Assembly: GCA_016190625.1 (NCBI GenBank) | Contig: JACPQF010000033.1 | Location: 1 to 40,861, forward strand | Reading direction: 5' to 3' | From: Chloroflexota bacterium | Lineage (GTDB): Bacteria > Chloroflexota > Dehalococcoidia > JACPQF01 | DNA: 40,861 nucleotides | Part shown: piece by piece, positions 32,231 through 40,804 of the stretch | Numbering within the stretch: position 1 is the stretch's first letter | Layout of the letters: the number at the start of each line of letters is the position of its first letter | Notes under the pieces: model-generated | The model's database searches: none | Told to the model about the DNA's origin: nothing | Seen by the model: the letters and a program-made list of their open reading frames with translations, nothing else | Translations under genes and position numbers: made by a program

Positions 32231-32256
32231 TATAAAAGTTCTGGAACGGTTTCCAG
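32231..32256 (-). terminator. Small terminator-like hairpin between SDR and hydratase genes
   Basis: On the minus strand CTGGAA-ACCG-TTCCAG (32241-32256) is followed by AACTTTTATA. A 6-bp stem with a short T-run is a weak intrinsic terminator or attenuator; it ends just before the hydratase ribosome site. Confidence 0.35.
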
Positions 32257-32273
32257 AGTTACTCCATTGAGGC

Positions 32274-33086
32274 TTAGGCGCGAGCACCGCCGTCCACCAT
32301 GATTAGGTCGCCATTCACGAAGTCGGAAAGGGGCGAAGCCAGATAGAAAATGCCCGAGGCCGCCTCACGAGGCGTGGCCATGCGACGAGCGTTTGGATTC
32401 GTCTCCTTCCTTGCATCGATGAGCGCCTGAGGAACGCCAATCGCGTGTCCCTTCACCGTGAATCCTGCTTCCTTGGGGCCTGTCAAGCGGGTATCTACAC
32501 CGCCGAAGGCGACACAATTGCAGTGGATGTTGAACGGAGCCCACTCCTTCGCCACCGCTTTCGTCAGGCCGATCAGCCCGGCCTTGGCAGAAGAATAATT
32601 GGCCTGCCCCGGAGCGCCAAATGCAACGATTGACGAAACATTGACGATCTTGCGGCGCACCACGATGCCTTCCTCGAGCTCTTTTTTTGCCTGATCCCGC
32701 ATCAGGGGACAGGAGGCTCGAATCAGCCGGAAGGGCGCGATGAGGTGGATGTCGAGCATGGCCTGAAACTGTTCATCGGTCATCCGGTGGATGACGGCAT
32801 CCGCCGAGTAGCCAGCATTGTTGACGAGGATGTCGAGACGGCCGAACTTGTTGGCGGCAGCCGTCATTATCTCCTGCGGCATTTTCGGATCGCAGATGTC
32901 ACCGGCGACAACCAGCGCTCGGCGGCCGTTCTTCCCAACGATCGCGGCCGTCTCCTCGGCGGGCCCGACATCCAAATCACAGATGACTACGTCGGCGCCC
33001 TGCTCGGCGAACATCTCGGCGGCAGCGCGACCGATACCCCGACCCGCTCCAGTGATGATGGCGACCTTGCCCTCTAGCATGCCCAT
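32274..33086 (-). CDS. Short-chain dehydrogenase/reductase (3-hydroxyacyl-CoA type)
   Basis: A 270-residue classical SDR. It has the dinucleotide motif TGAGRGIG near the N-terminus, Asp in CDLDVG favouring NAD over NADP, NNAG, the catalytic NVSS and YSSAK (Tyr-x3-Lys) and the C-terminal MVDGGARA. It would oxidise a 3-hydroxyacyl-CoA or a ring hydroxyl. It lies between the thiolase (upstream) and the enoyl-CoA hydratase (downstream) in a run of beta-oxidation genes, which supports a hydroxyacyl-CoA dehydrogenase role. ATG 33086 is the first good start. Confidence 0.9.
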   Translation of the reverse strand: MGMLEGKVAIITGAGRGIGRAAAEMFAEQGADVVICDLDVGPAEETAAIVGKNGRRALVVAGDICDPKMPQEIMTAAANKFGRLDILVNNAGYSADAVIHRMTDEQFQAMLDIHLIAPFRLIRASCPLMRDQAKKELEEGIVVRRKIVNVSSIVAFGAPGQANYSSAKAGLIGLTKAVAKEWAPFNIHCNCVAFGGVDTRLTGPKEAGFTVKGHAIGVPQALIDARKETNPNARRMATPREAASGIFYLASPLSDFVNGDLIMVDGGARA

Positions 33087-33136
33087 GTTCTACCTCCAAG
33101 TTTGTGTTAGTTATTTGCTTCGACTGGACCTACGGC

Positions 33137-34342
33137 TTATGCGCCGTAAGAGCCGACGATGGCGATACCACACACGTTCTCCGATGGCCCGCCGCCCAGA
33201 TTGTGAGTGAGGCCAAGGTGGGGATTGGGTAATTGGCGCTCGCCGGCTCGTCCCTGCAGTTGCAGGTACATCTCGTAGAGCATGCGCAGTCCCGATGCAC
33301 CCACGGGATGTCCGAAGCACTTGAGGCCACCGTCTATCTGGCAGGGTACCTTGCCGTCCCGATCATAGAATCCCTCCAGGATGTCCTTTACGGCACCACC
33401 TCGTTCTGACATATAGAGATCTTCCATGGTCACCAGCTCGGTGATGGAGAAGCAATCGTGAACCTCTATCATGCTCACTTCTTGGCGAGGGTTGGTGATG
33501 CCAGCCTCTTCATATGCCCTCTTGCTAGCCTTGGCAGTGGTGACAAAGTGGTCGCCGTCCCAATCGTTGTGACCCGCCTCTCTGCCGTTGCTGACGGAGA
33601 TCTGCAGGGACTTGACGCTAATTAGGTCCTTCTTGCCCAGAGCCTTGGCGATCTCCGGAGTGGTGACGATGGCGCAAGCTGACCCATCGCTTACACCGCA
33701 GCAGTCATAAAGGCCCAGTGGGTAGGAGATGATGGGTGCGGCAAGGACCTGCTCGATGGATACAGCCCTCCGCAGGTGAGCCTTCGGGTTAATGGAGCCG
33801 TTGGCGTGGCTCTTGACAGAAACCTGCGCCATGGCCCGCTTGAGGTCCTCCATGGGAATCCTGTACTTGGCGGCGTAGGCGCTGGCCAACTGGGCAAAGA
33901 TACCCGGCGCCGTCTGGCCAGGCGCCCACTGTGACTTTTGGGTTGGACCCCCGCTCCGACCTGGGAGCCCGCCATAGCCGGTGTCTTTCAACTTCTCGCA
34001 GCCGAGGGCTAGAGTGATATCGTAGACGCCGGCCGCCACGGCGTAGCAGGCGCCCCGAAAGGCCTCCGTGCCGGTCGCGCATAAGTTCTCCACGCGAGTA
34101 ACGGGAATCTCAGACAAGCGCAGGGCCAAGGACAATGGGAGGGCGCTCTTCCCCACGCTCACCTCATCCGCGTACGAGCCAAACCAGGCCGCCTGTATCT
34201 GATTCTTTTCGATGCCGGCGTCCGCCAAGGCCTCTCGAAAGGCCTCGAGCATAAGCTGGTTGGCGCCAACATCCCAACGTTCGCCAAACTTGGTGCACCC
34301 CATGCCAAGAATCACGACCTTGTCGCGAATACCTGTGGCCAT
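33137..34342 (-). CDS. Thiolase (acetyl-CoA acetyltransferase type)
   Basis: A 401-residue thiolase. The nucleophile region reads NLCATGTEAFRGACYAV, and the second active-site stretch is CFGHPVGASGLR, so the Cys and GHPxGxxG elements are kept, unlike in the two Ltp2-like copies nearby. It should cleave a 3-oxoacyl-CoA with CoA. ATG 34342 has an AGGAGAA-type site. It follows the HMG-CoA-synthase-like gene by 56 bases; the gap holds a short direct repeat of GGACGGACC words (34371-34397). Confidence 0.88.
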   Translation of the reverse strand: MATGIRDKVVILGMGCTKFGERWDVGANQLMLEAFREALADAGIEKNQIQAAWFGSYADEVSVGKSALPLSLALRLSEIPVTRVENLCATGTEAFRGACYAVAAGVYDITLALGCEKLKDTGYGGLPGRSGGPTQKSQWAPGQTAPGIFAQLASAYAAKYRIPMEDLKRAMAQVSVKSHANGSINPKAHLRRAVSIEQVLAAPIISYPLGLYDCCGVSDGSACAIVTTPEIAKALGKKDLISVKSLQISVSNGREAGHNDWDGDHFVTTAKASKRAYEEAGITNPRQEVSMIEVHDCFSITELVTMEDLYMSERGGAVKDILEGFYDRDGKVPCQIDGGLKCFGHPVGASGLRMLYEMYLQLQGRAGERQLPNPHLGLTHNLGGGPSENVCGIAIVGSYGA

Positions 34343-34398
34343 GTTTCATTTTCTCCTTATTATGACTGATCGGACGGACCTGACCGATAGGACGGACC

Positions 34399-35865
34399 CT
34401 ACCTCCCGGGCATGGCCTTCCAGAAGTAACCAGTAAAACCGCGGCCTCTATCGTCCAGATGTTTGCGGAAGGTCATCCTCATGGGCATCCCTACCTTGAC
34501 GTCCTCAAGGCGGCAGTCTACGAAATCGGCCATGAACCGGCCGCCAGCCTCAAACTGGACCATCCCATAGACGTTGGGCGGGTCTATCGAGGCCGCCAGC
34601 ATGTCGCCGGTGAAGGTCTTGACCACTCCCGGCTCGTCGGCAAACTCATAATCCACCTGAGTATCTATCGCACCGCACTCGGGATTGACACAGACCTCCG
34701 CCTTAGGAAATTGCGGGGTCCCGCACTTCTCGCATTTGCCCCCCACCAAGCCCAGGATCATCTTCCGGTCCCGCCAGAGAATCGATAGAGCCGTGGGCAT
34801 GGCCACCTCGGCGCGCGCTCCCAGTTCAACGGGAAGGAGATTTCGGAAGGCGACGTACTTCATATAGCTGTCGGTGGCTTCTCTGTTCGCCAGTGAGCCC
34901 CGGATGCCGGTGCGAGAAGGAAGGTCGTCGACCTTGTCGGTGACCTGGAAGTAGAGGGCGTCGCAGCCCTGGCCGTAACCCGCCACGAGGATTCGCTCTC
35001 CCGGTTTCGCCGCCTCGAGGGTCGCCACGAGCATCACGAGCGGATGAGCAGTACCCGTCTCGCCGCAGACTTCGTGCAGGTTGTCCACGACTTTGTCTCC
35101 TTCCGAAGGAAGGACCCCTACCGCCTTGGCAATGGCAGGATATTCCCGCTTGAATAAGCAGGGAAACACCAGCTTATCGACCTCGGCCATGGAGATGCCC
35201 AGCTTGGCCAGAAGACCGTTTATGGCTTGCGGCACGATCTTCACGTAGCCCTCGTCCCGCGTCCAGCGCTCTTCCCAGGTGTGGTCGAATCGCTCGTTCT
35301 GCCCCCGATAATGGTCGACGAAGTCGTAGGACACCGAGAAGGAGCCTTTAAACTCGGCGACGACATCCTCATCGCCCAGAAGCACGGAGGCAGCCCCGTC
35401 GCCAAACAGCATCTCGTAGTTCGAGCCACACTGGGCATCGCGCTTGTCCGCGGCGGCGACGAGCACCTTCTTCACACCGCCCTGTACGGTTCTCAGGCCA
35501 GCGATGAGAGCGGAGATCCCTGCCCGCTGCGACGAGCTGATGTCGGCGGTGTGAATATCGTCGCGAAGGTTGAGCGCGGTGGCGACAATTCCGGCATTGA
35601 GCCTATCGGCAAACGGTAGGGTGGTCGAGGCGAGGTAGAGGCTATCGACCTCTCGCTTGTCCTGGCCAACCAGACAATCTCTAGCGGCAGCGACGGCCAT
35701 AGTCACGCTGTCCTCGTCCCAATTGCACATGGACTTTTCGCCCTGCGAGACCGCGCCGGTGCCCGGGTTCAGCCAACCCATATGCTGGAAAACACTCTTG
35801 CGGCTGAGCCGTAGCCGCGGGATATGGCCACCAAACGAAGTAATACCGATCACCTTGTCCTCCAC
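34399..35865 (-). CDS. HMG-CoA synthase-like protein fused to a Zn-ribbon OB-fold (DUF35)
   Basis: A 488-residue fusion: a thiolase-fold HMG-CoA-synthase/KAS III-like domain (~1-340) and a C-terminal Zn ribbon plus OB fold (cysteines in KCEKCG and VCVNPEC, then VVKTFTGDMLAA). The catalytic-Cys loop, normally like ACxAG, reads SSSQRAG with Gln113 where Cys is expected. A His-Glu context (HEVCGETGTAHP) remains. So it probably does not form an acyl-Cys enzyme; it could decarboxylate, bind CoA esters, or act as a partner. GTG 35865 is preceded by AGGAGA rather far (13 bases). The family call is firm; the reaction is not. Confidence 0.85.
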   Translation of the reverse strand: MEDKVIGITSFGGHIPRLRLSRKSVFQHMGWLNPGTGAVSQGEKSMCNWDEDSVTMAVAAARDCLVGQDKREVDSLYLASTTLPFADRLNAGIVATALNLRDDIHTADISSSQRAGISALIAGLRTVQGGVKKVLVAAADKRDAQCGSNYEMLFGDGAASVLLGDEDVVAEFKGSFSVSYDFVDHYRGQNERFDHTWEERWTRDEGYVKIVPQAINGLLAKLGISMAEVDKLVFPCLFKREYPAIAKAVGVLPSEGDKVVDNLHEVCGETGTAHPLVMLVATLEAAKPGERILVAGYGQGCDALYFQVTDKVDDLPSRTGIRGSLANREATDSYMKYVAFRNLLPVELGARAEVAMPTALSILWRDRKMILGLVGGKCEKCGTPQFPKAEVCVNPECGAIDTQVDYEFADEPGVVKTFTGDMLAASIDPPNVYGMVQFEAGGRFMADFVDCRLEDVKVGMPMRMTFRKHLDDRGRGFTGYFWKAMPGR

Positions 35866-35960
35866 AAGAGTCAGTCTCTCCTATTACAAGCCAAGGTGAA
35901 ACCCGCAGACTGCCGGGATCGGGACCACGTAGATTCCACCCTGGCTTTAGTTTAGTTGCG

Positions 35961-36401
35961 CTAGCTTCTCGACGGCAGGGTAACAGTTCCCTCGCAAACG
36001 GTGGTTTGGCCCTCTCGCTGGTTCTCCGCCCAGACGTCCAAATCCAACTTGTGTTTGCCCTTCTCGTCGATGTACTTGCGCTTGATTACGCCTTTAAGCG
36101 CCATCTCGTCGCCCGGACGATTCATCCGCCGCATCTGCATGGAAAACCTGTCCAGCCAACCCTCATCTCCGACGAAGTCCGTCATCAGGCGACTGAAACA
36201 TGCCCTCATGAATCCGGTGTTGACGAAGATATCTGGATGGCCACCCGACCGCGCAAAGGCGCGGTCGTGATGTACCGGGTAGAAGTCCTGAGAGCCGCTC
36301 ACCTGCAGCGCTATCTGAGTCTCCGTAATCGGTAGTACAAAGCCCGGAATCTCCTCTCCCTCCTTGACGTCTTCCCAATAAACCTGCTCCCTTACTGCCA
36401 A
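35961..36401 (-). CDS. MaoC-like enoyl-CoA hydratase subunit (C-terminal type)
   Basis: A 146-residue hot-dog fold MaoC protein. The hydratase motif SGSQDFYPVHHDRAFA supplies Asp39 and His44, the catalytic pair. Compare ChsH1/ChsH2, where two MaoC-like halves form one hydratase and only one carries the active pair. TTG 36401 has AAAGGAG six bases upstream. It follows the other MaoC-type subunit by 46 bases, so the two very likely form a heteromer. Confidence 0.86.
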   Translation of the reverse strand: MAVREQVYWEDVKEGEEIPGFVLPITETQIALQVSGSQDFYPVHHDRAFARSGGHPDIFVNTGFMRACFSRLMTDFVGDEGWLDRFSMQMRRMNRPGDEMALKGVIKRKYIDEKGKHKLDLDVWAENQREGQTTVCEGTVTLPSRS

Positions 36402-36447
36402 TGTTCACTCCTTTCTCGCCCGTCGAGCGAAAGAACATGTTCTTGTG

Positions 36448-36969
36448 CTATCCGCCGGCCTCCGCGATCTGCTCGGGTGTGCGGTGCCGCAGACTGGTGT
36501 TTCGCTCGATGCAAACCACTTCGCCATCCTGATTACTGATGATGCGTTCTTGGACAACCCAAAAGGCCTTGGGATCCAGCCGAATCGCCTTTATGTAGAC
36601 GTCGGCGAGGCGATGCTTCTCGGAGAGCCAGTCTCCAACTTTCACCGGCTTGAACCATTCCGTTTCCACGGTCAGATTGATAGCCCGGTCCCCCGCCGTA
36701 GGCACGGATATCATAGATTCCATCATGGAATGCGGCCATGCCCCTCGACCAGAAAAGTAGTTTACCATCGCCGGCGGAGATATGACGGCGCCGTACTTCG
36801 TCTTCTTGGCGTATTCCGGGTCGAGAAACAGTGGATTCCTGTCACTCACCATGTGGCAGGTTCGCCGAATAGGGTCGTATTCTACCGGATAAGGAGCCCT
36901 TCTCAACGGTGTTTCCGTCCCAACTAGCTTGCGCGCTTCTTCCAGAATCTCTTCCGGAGTTCTTGCCAT
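36448..36969 (-). CDS. MaoC-like hydratase partner (FAS1-like dehydratase, N-terminal hot-dog type)
   Basis: A 173-residue hot-dog fold protein of the MaoC N-terminal/FAS1-like dehydratase family. It shows VSDRNPLFLDPEYAKKTKYGAVISPPAMV, a long hydrophobic helix and WFKPVKVGDWLSEKHRLADVYIK. A clean Asp-x4-His pair as in the neighbour is not seen, so it is probably the structural/substrate-tunnel half, like the N-terminal half of ChsH2. AGGAGGTAGGAG precedes ATG 36969. It lies 12 bases after the frameshifted DUF35 copy, so all three probably shared an operon. Confidence 0.84.
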   Translation of the reverse strand: MARTPEEILEEARKLVGTETPLRRAPYPVEYDPIRRTCHMVSDRNPLFLDPEYAKKTKYGAVISPPAMVNYFSGRGAWPHSMMESMISVPTAGDRAINLTVETEWFKPVKVGDWLSEKHRLADVYIKAIRLDPKAFWVVQERIISNQDGEVVCIERNTSLRHRTPEQIAEAGG

Positions 36970-36981
36970 CTCCTACCTCCT

Positions 36982-37403
36982 CTATTGTAGCCTCTTCCAC
37001 TGAGGGAGAGTTGTTTCCGCGTCAATATCCTCGAAGGTGACCTCCACCGGCATGCCCATATACAGTTCTTCAAAGGGAGTATCGACAACATTGCCTACCA
37101 TGCGAATGTTGCCGGCCGCCGGTAGCTCGACCACAACCACGTTGAAGGGTACCCTATCTTTTAAGGCTGGATGGATCGGATGGACGACGTTGATATAGCT
37201 GAAGATCACGCCCTTCCCCTCTATCTTCACCCATTCGTGCTCGAAAGACTGGCAGTTATGGCAGACTGGCATTGGGGAATGGCGAAAGGTGCCGCATTCG
37301 GTACCCGCTGGACGACGAGTTCATGTCGCCGAGCAGCTTCCCAGAACGGGGCGTCGTCGACGCTGGCTTCGGGCAGGGGCAATCCCGCAGGCAAGTATGG
37401 CAT
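36982..37403 (-). pseudogene. OB-fold / Zn-ribbon (DUF35) protein, frameshifted second copy
   Basis: Starts at ATG 37403 as MPYLPAGLPLP ... FWEAARRHELVVQR, like the intact copy at 29645-30067, then shifts frame at about 37303-37308, where the intact gene has one more base (GGTACAACGC versus GGTACCCGC on the plus strand). The rest reads correctly in another frame (CHNCQSFEHEWVKIEGKG to the end at 36982). The break falls at the first Zn-ribbon CxxC. With the base restored it would be exactly 140 aa, the same as the intact copy. A start inside the downstream frame (37272) leaves an OB-fold without its ribbon. Confidence 0.85.
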
Positions 37404-37410
37404 CTCTCCG

Positions 37411-38592
37411 TTACCTCCTAACTATCATATCGCTGACTGGCGCTACGCCAGGGCCGCTTGCTACCAGACAGATCTCGGCATCCTTTACCTGGCAGGTCGA
37501 CGTCCCGCGCATCTGTCGCACGGCTTCCGTTATCAGCTCAAAGCCGTGAATGTAGGCTTACGAAAGGTTGCCTCCGCTGGTGTTGATGGGCAACTCGCCG
37601 TTCGGCCATTCGATTCGACCACCTTCAACCCAAGGGCCACCCTCTCCTTTCTTGCAAAAGCGGTGGTTCTCGATGGACATTATGACCATGCCCGTGAAGT
37701 TCTCGTAGATCTGGGCCACGTCGATATCTCCCGGCGTTACCCCAGCCCTTTCGTAAAGGTCATTGGCTACCTCTTCAAAGTTGCCCGTGTCAAAGTTCGG
37801 CTTGTTCATGGCGCCCACTGCCTGCCGAGGGCCACTTCCCTGAGATAGCCCCATGATATAGACCGGTCGCTGTTTCAGAGTTCGCGCCCGCTCCGCCGAG
37901 GTGAGAACGATGGCGGCCGCCCCGTCGCTCTCGAGGCAGCAGTCATAGAGACGGAAAGGGTCGGCGATCACGCGAGAGTTCTGATGGTCCTCTAGAGTCA
38001 GCGGCCGGCCGTACATTGCCGCTCGCGGATTTCTTTGAGCATGCTTGCGACTGGCTACCGCCACCGCACCTAGCTGCCGACTGGTGGTCCCGTAGAGGTC
38101 CATGTGGCGACGAGTCTGTAAAGCAAACATCTGAGCAGCAGTCATTAGTCCGTAGGGAATTTGGTAGGCCATGTTACCCCGTAGGCGCGACCCCCCGGCA
38201 ACCGGCCCTCCATATCGTCCAAACTGACCCTGACAAAGGGCGCGGAAAGCCACTACACAATTGGCCGCACCGGAGAACACGGCCATCGCCGCGTTCATGA
38301 CCGCTCCACTCCCGCCGCCGCCCCCACCTCCCCAGAACATGTTGGAAAAGCGAAGCTGCGGTATGCCAATCGCCGAAGCAATGGCGATCGGCTGATTGCG
38401 ATCGTCGGAATAGGAGGCGATGCCATCGATGTCCTTGACCGTCAGGCCGGCATCGGCGATGGCCTTGAGAACGACCTCACAGGCCAACTGGAACTCGCTC
38501 CGCTTGATTTGACCCCACTTGGTGTACTCGGTCTCCCCGATGCCGACAATAGCGACCTTATCCTTCATCGGCCACTCGCTCAGCTGCAACAC
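37411..38592 (-). pseudogene. Ltp2-like thiolase-fold aldolase, second copy with premature TAA
   Basis: Full-length homologue of the protein at 30076-31248: KDKVAIVGIGETEYTKWG, WGGGGGGGSGAVMNAAMAV, RRHMDLYGTTSRQLGAVAV, DPFRLYDCCLESDGAAAIVLTS. An in-frame TAA at 37558-37560 replaces the Glu after NLS. Downstream, AYIHGFEL...DMIVRR continues in frame to a normal stop at 37411, giving exactly the same length as the intact copy. So one substitution removes the last ~50 residues. TAA is not a recoding codon here. Its DUF35 partner is also broken, so this copy looks dead or dying. Its start region is duplicated (38551-38674). Confidence 0.87.
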
Positions 38593-38674
38593 CCCCCTAT
38601 TTCAAATTCTGAAGCGACCTTATCCCTCATCGGCCACTCGCTCAACTGCAACACCTCCCTAATTCAAATTCTGA
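38551..38674. repeat. 62-bp tandem duplication spanning ACAD end and Ltp2-copy start
   Basis: Units 38551-38612 and 38613-38674 differ at four positions. Each holds the last codons of the upstream acyl-CoA dehydrogenase (SEFE(L/I)G(R/G)CCS-stop) and the first codons of the thiolase copy, plus its ribosome site. The outer unit keeps GGGAGG; the inner unit, next to the real gene, has it as GGGGGG. Since 62 is not a multiple of three, the outer start drives only a ~21-codon peptide ending at the second unit's stop. Confidence 0.85.
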
Positions 38675-39787
38675 GTTTTCCAAACTGGTTGCGACACGTT
38701 CGAGATGCTCGTCTGGCGTGCCGAGCAGCATCTCGCCGGGCTTGGCGCTTCGGAAGTAGAACTGCAGATCGTACTCTTTCATGTAGCCCAAGCCGCCGTG
38801 AATCTGGGCAGCGCTCGATACCACTTTGACGTAGGCGCTGCCGGTAAACACCTTGGCCATGCTGACCTCCCGCGCTGCCGGCTGACCCTTCGCCAGTCGG
38901 CTGAGCGCCTGATAAGTAATCAACCTGGCGCCTTTGGCGAGGATAGCCATGTCAGCGCAATAGTGCTGAACTGCTTGAAAGCTGCCAATCGGCCTGCCAA
39001 ATTGAACCCTCATTGTTGCGTAGTCGGTGGTCATCGACAATACCTGATCGATGCCACCCACCATTTCCGCGCACTTGAGGGCCGCTAAACGGTCCCAGAC
39101 CCAGGTTAGCAAGGGTTGCCCCTGGACGGTGTTCGGCAGCGTGGCGTCAGCGCTCACCGGGACGCCGGGAAAATCGAGGTCGGCCAGGTGGTCGCCGCCA
39201 GTTACCTGCAACGACCGCTTCGTCAACTCGCTAGCGCTCCCGTCTACGGAGATTGGTATCAACTGCCCGTTCGGTAGACGTGCAGGGCAGATGATCGAGC
39301 TTGCGCTGTCTCCATAGGGAACAAAAGAAGCTCGACCATACAGACGATAGCCCTTGCCATTGGCTTTGGCCTCGAGTTGGGGCGAGGCCAAAGCCGACCG
39401 GCCATCACTGCCGAGAAACGCCCAGGTGGCGATGCTGTGGCCACCGACCATCGACCGGACCCGATCCAACAGGTCCTCTCGCCCGGTTTCGGCCAAAGCC
39501 AGAGCGGCTAGGGTGGTGTAAAGAAAAGGGGTGGGCACCGCGGCCCGGCCCAACTCTTCGGCCAGAATGGCGATGTCTAGCAGGTCACCTCCACTACCGC
39601 CAAGGCTTTCGGGAAGAGGTAGCGCCAGCCAGCCTAAGTGGGCAATTTGCCGCCAAAGTCGCTCGGAGACCCCCGCCGGGTCCGATTCGATCTCGCGGAC
39701 GACGGCTTTGGGCGCCTCGCCGGTCAAGAAATCGCGGGCCGCCTGCCGGAGTAATTGTTGGGCCTCGTTCAAGGCTAGATCGACCAT
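38642..39787 (-). CDS. Acyl-CoA dehydrogenase, pair 2, catalytic-Glu subunit
   Basis: A 381-residue acyl-CoA dehydrogenase. N-terminal MVDLALNEAQQLLRQAARDFL; C-terminal MRVQFGRPIGSFQAVQHYCADM and QIHGGLGYMKEYDLQFYFRSAK, where the Glu after GY matches the catalytic Glu of medium-chain ACADs. The canonical flavin-loop string is not obvious, as in FadE-type heteromer subunits. AAGGAGG is eight bases before ATG 39787. Its final ten residues come from the duplicated 62-bp segment. It follows another ACAD (39915-40751) of a different subtype, a second putative alpha2beta2 pair. Confidence 0.9.
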   Translation of the reverse strand: MVDLALNEAQQLLRQAARDFLTGEAPKAVVREIESDPAGVSERLWRQIAHLGWLALPLPESLGGSGGDLLDIAILAEELGRAAVPTPFLYTTLAALALAETGREDLLDRVRSMVGGHSIATWAFLGSDGRSALASPQLEAKANGKGYRLYGRASFVPYGDSASSIICPARLPNGQLIPISVDGSASELTKRSLQVTGGDHLADLDFPGVPVSADATLPNTVQGQPLLTWVWDRLAALKCAEMVGGIDQVLSMTTDYATMRVQFGRPIGSFQAVQHYCADMAILAKGARLITYQALSRLAKGQPAAREVSMAKVFTGSAYVKVVSSAAQIHGGLGYMKEYDLQFYFRSAKPGEMLLGTPDEHLERVATSLENSEFELGRCCS

Positions 39788-39876
39788 CTAATGAACCTCC
39801 TTATTGCATAGTCGGAGCCCCTAAGCGGTCCTTCCCATGAAAGGGGTGCTCCTGCCGCCCCACCCCGGGGAAGTCT

Positions 39877-39918
39877 TTCGGGGGACACCCCCGAACCCCC
39901 GCCCTGACAGGGCGCTAA
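39877..39918. repeat. Two adjacent GC hairpins after ACAD pair 2 gene
   Basis: TTCGGGGG-ACA-CCCCCGAA (39877-39895), an 8-bp perfect stem, and GCCCTG-A-CAGGGC (39901-39913) lie directly after the stop of the 39915 gene. They could end or stabilise the transcript end, although there is no T-tract and the next gene follows in the same direction. The first word is like dispersed intergenic palindromes. Confidence 0.55.
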
Positions 39919-40800
39919 CCCCGCGGCAGGCCTAGGCCACGCTGGGCTATTATGTTGCGCTGGACATCGTTGGTGCCGGCAGCGAACTTTAGCGCCGGGA
40001 AACCTCGGTACAGTCTGTCGAAAACCCCGTGGGCAATGGAATTCTCATCGTTGGGTCGGAGCAAACCGCTCGGGCCGAGAACCTCAATCCCCGCATTGGC
40101 CAGCCGCTCTTTCAACTCCGATATCCACACCTTGCTCATGGAAAACCCGGTCGACGGCACAACCCCCTGGTCGACCTGCCAGGCCACATCTAGCGCAAGA
40201 AGCCGACAGACTTCAAGGTCTACCGCCAGCTGCGCTAGGGTTCGGCGAACCTGAGGGTTGCGAATCAGCGGCTGATCATCAACTTGCGTCGTCTTGGCGT
40301 GTTCGACAAGACGGTCAAAAGCGTGGCGCAAGTCGGCGGCCGACATGGCTCTTTCGAAGTCGAGGGCCATCATGATTACCTTCCAGCCCTCGTTCTCTTT
40401 GCCAACAAGACTTGACACCGGCACGCGCACGTTATCGTAGTAGACCATATTGGTTCGGGAATCCGCCTGGGTCCACAAGGGCTGAACGGTGATACCGGGG
40501 GAATCTATGGGCACGATCAGAACAGATATTCCCCGATGCTTGGGCGCGTTAGGTTCGGTGCGACAGGCCAGCCAAACGTGGGTGGCGACGTGGGCAGCCG
40601 TCGTGAATATCTTCTGGCCGTTGATCACATAGTAATCCCCGTCCCGAACGGCCCGGGTTTGGAGAGACGCGAGGTCCGTTCCGGCGCCGGGCTCCGTGTA
40701 GCCGATGCCAAAGGTGATGTCGCTGTTCAGGATGCCGGGCAGGTACCGCTTTTACTTCTCGACACTTCCTACGCGCTCTATGGTCGGGCCGACCGAGCCA
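39915..40800 (-). CDS. Acyl-CoA dehydrogenase, pair 2, FadE-type subunit, 5'-truncated at contig end
   Basis: The frame from about 40751 gives KRYLPGILNSDITFGIGYTEPGAGTDLASL, then YYVINGQKIFTTAAH, and ends AAGTNDVQRNIIAQRGLGLPRG, a FadE-type ACAD close in type to the one at 20912-22108. Upstream, GPTIERVGSVEK is still recognisable, but a TAA at 40752-40754 interrupts it and homology ends near 40800 where adapter sequence begins. So the missing first ~90 residues lie off the contig, and the TAA may be a read-end error rather than a real stop. The first clean start in frame is GTG 40628, but that would omit the flavin loop. Confidence 0.75.
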
Positions 40801-40804
40801 ACAC

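Noticed and set aside
37558-37560. TAA in the second Ltp2 copy as a recoding site
   Set aside because: Only TGA (Sec) and TAG (Pyl) have established recoding to extra amino acids. The intact paralogue has Glu here, so this is a plain nonsense change.
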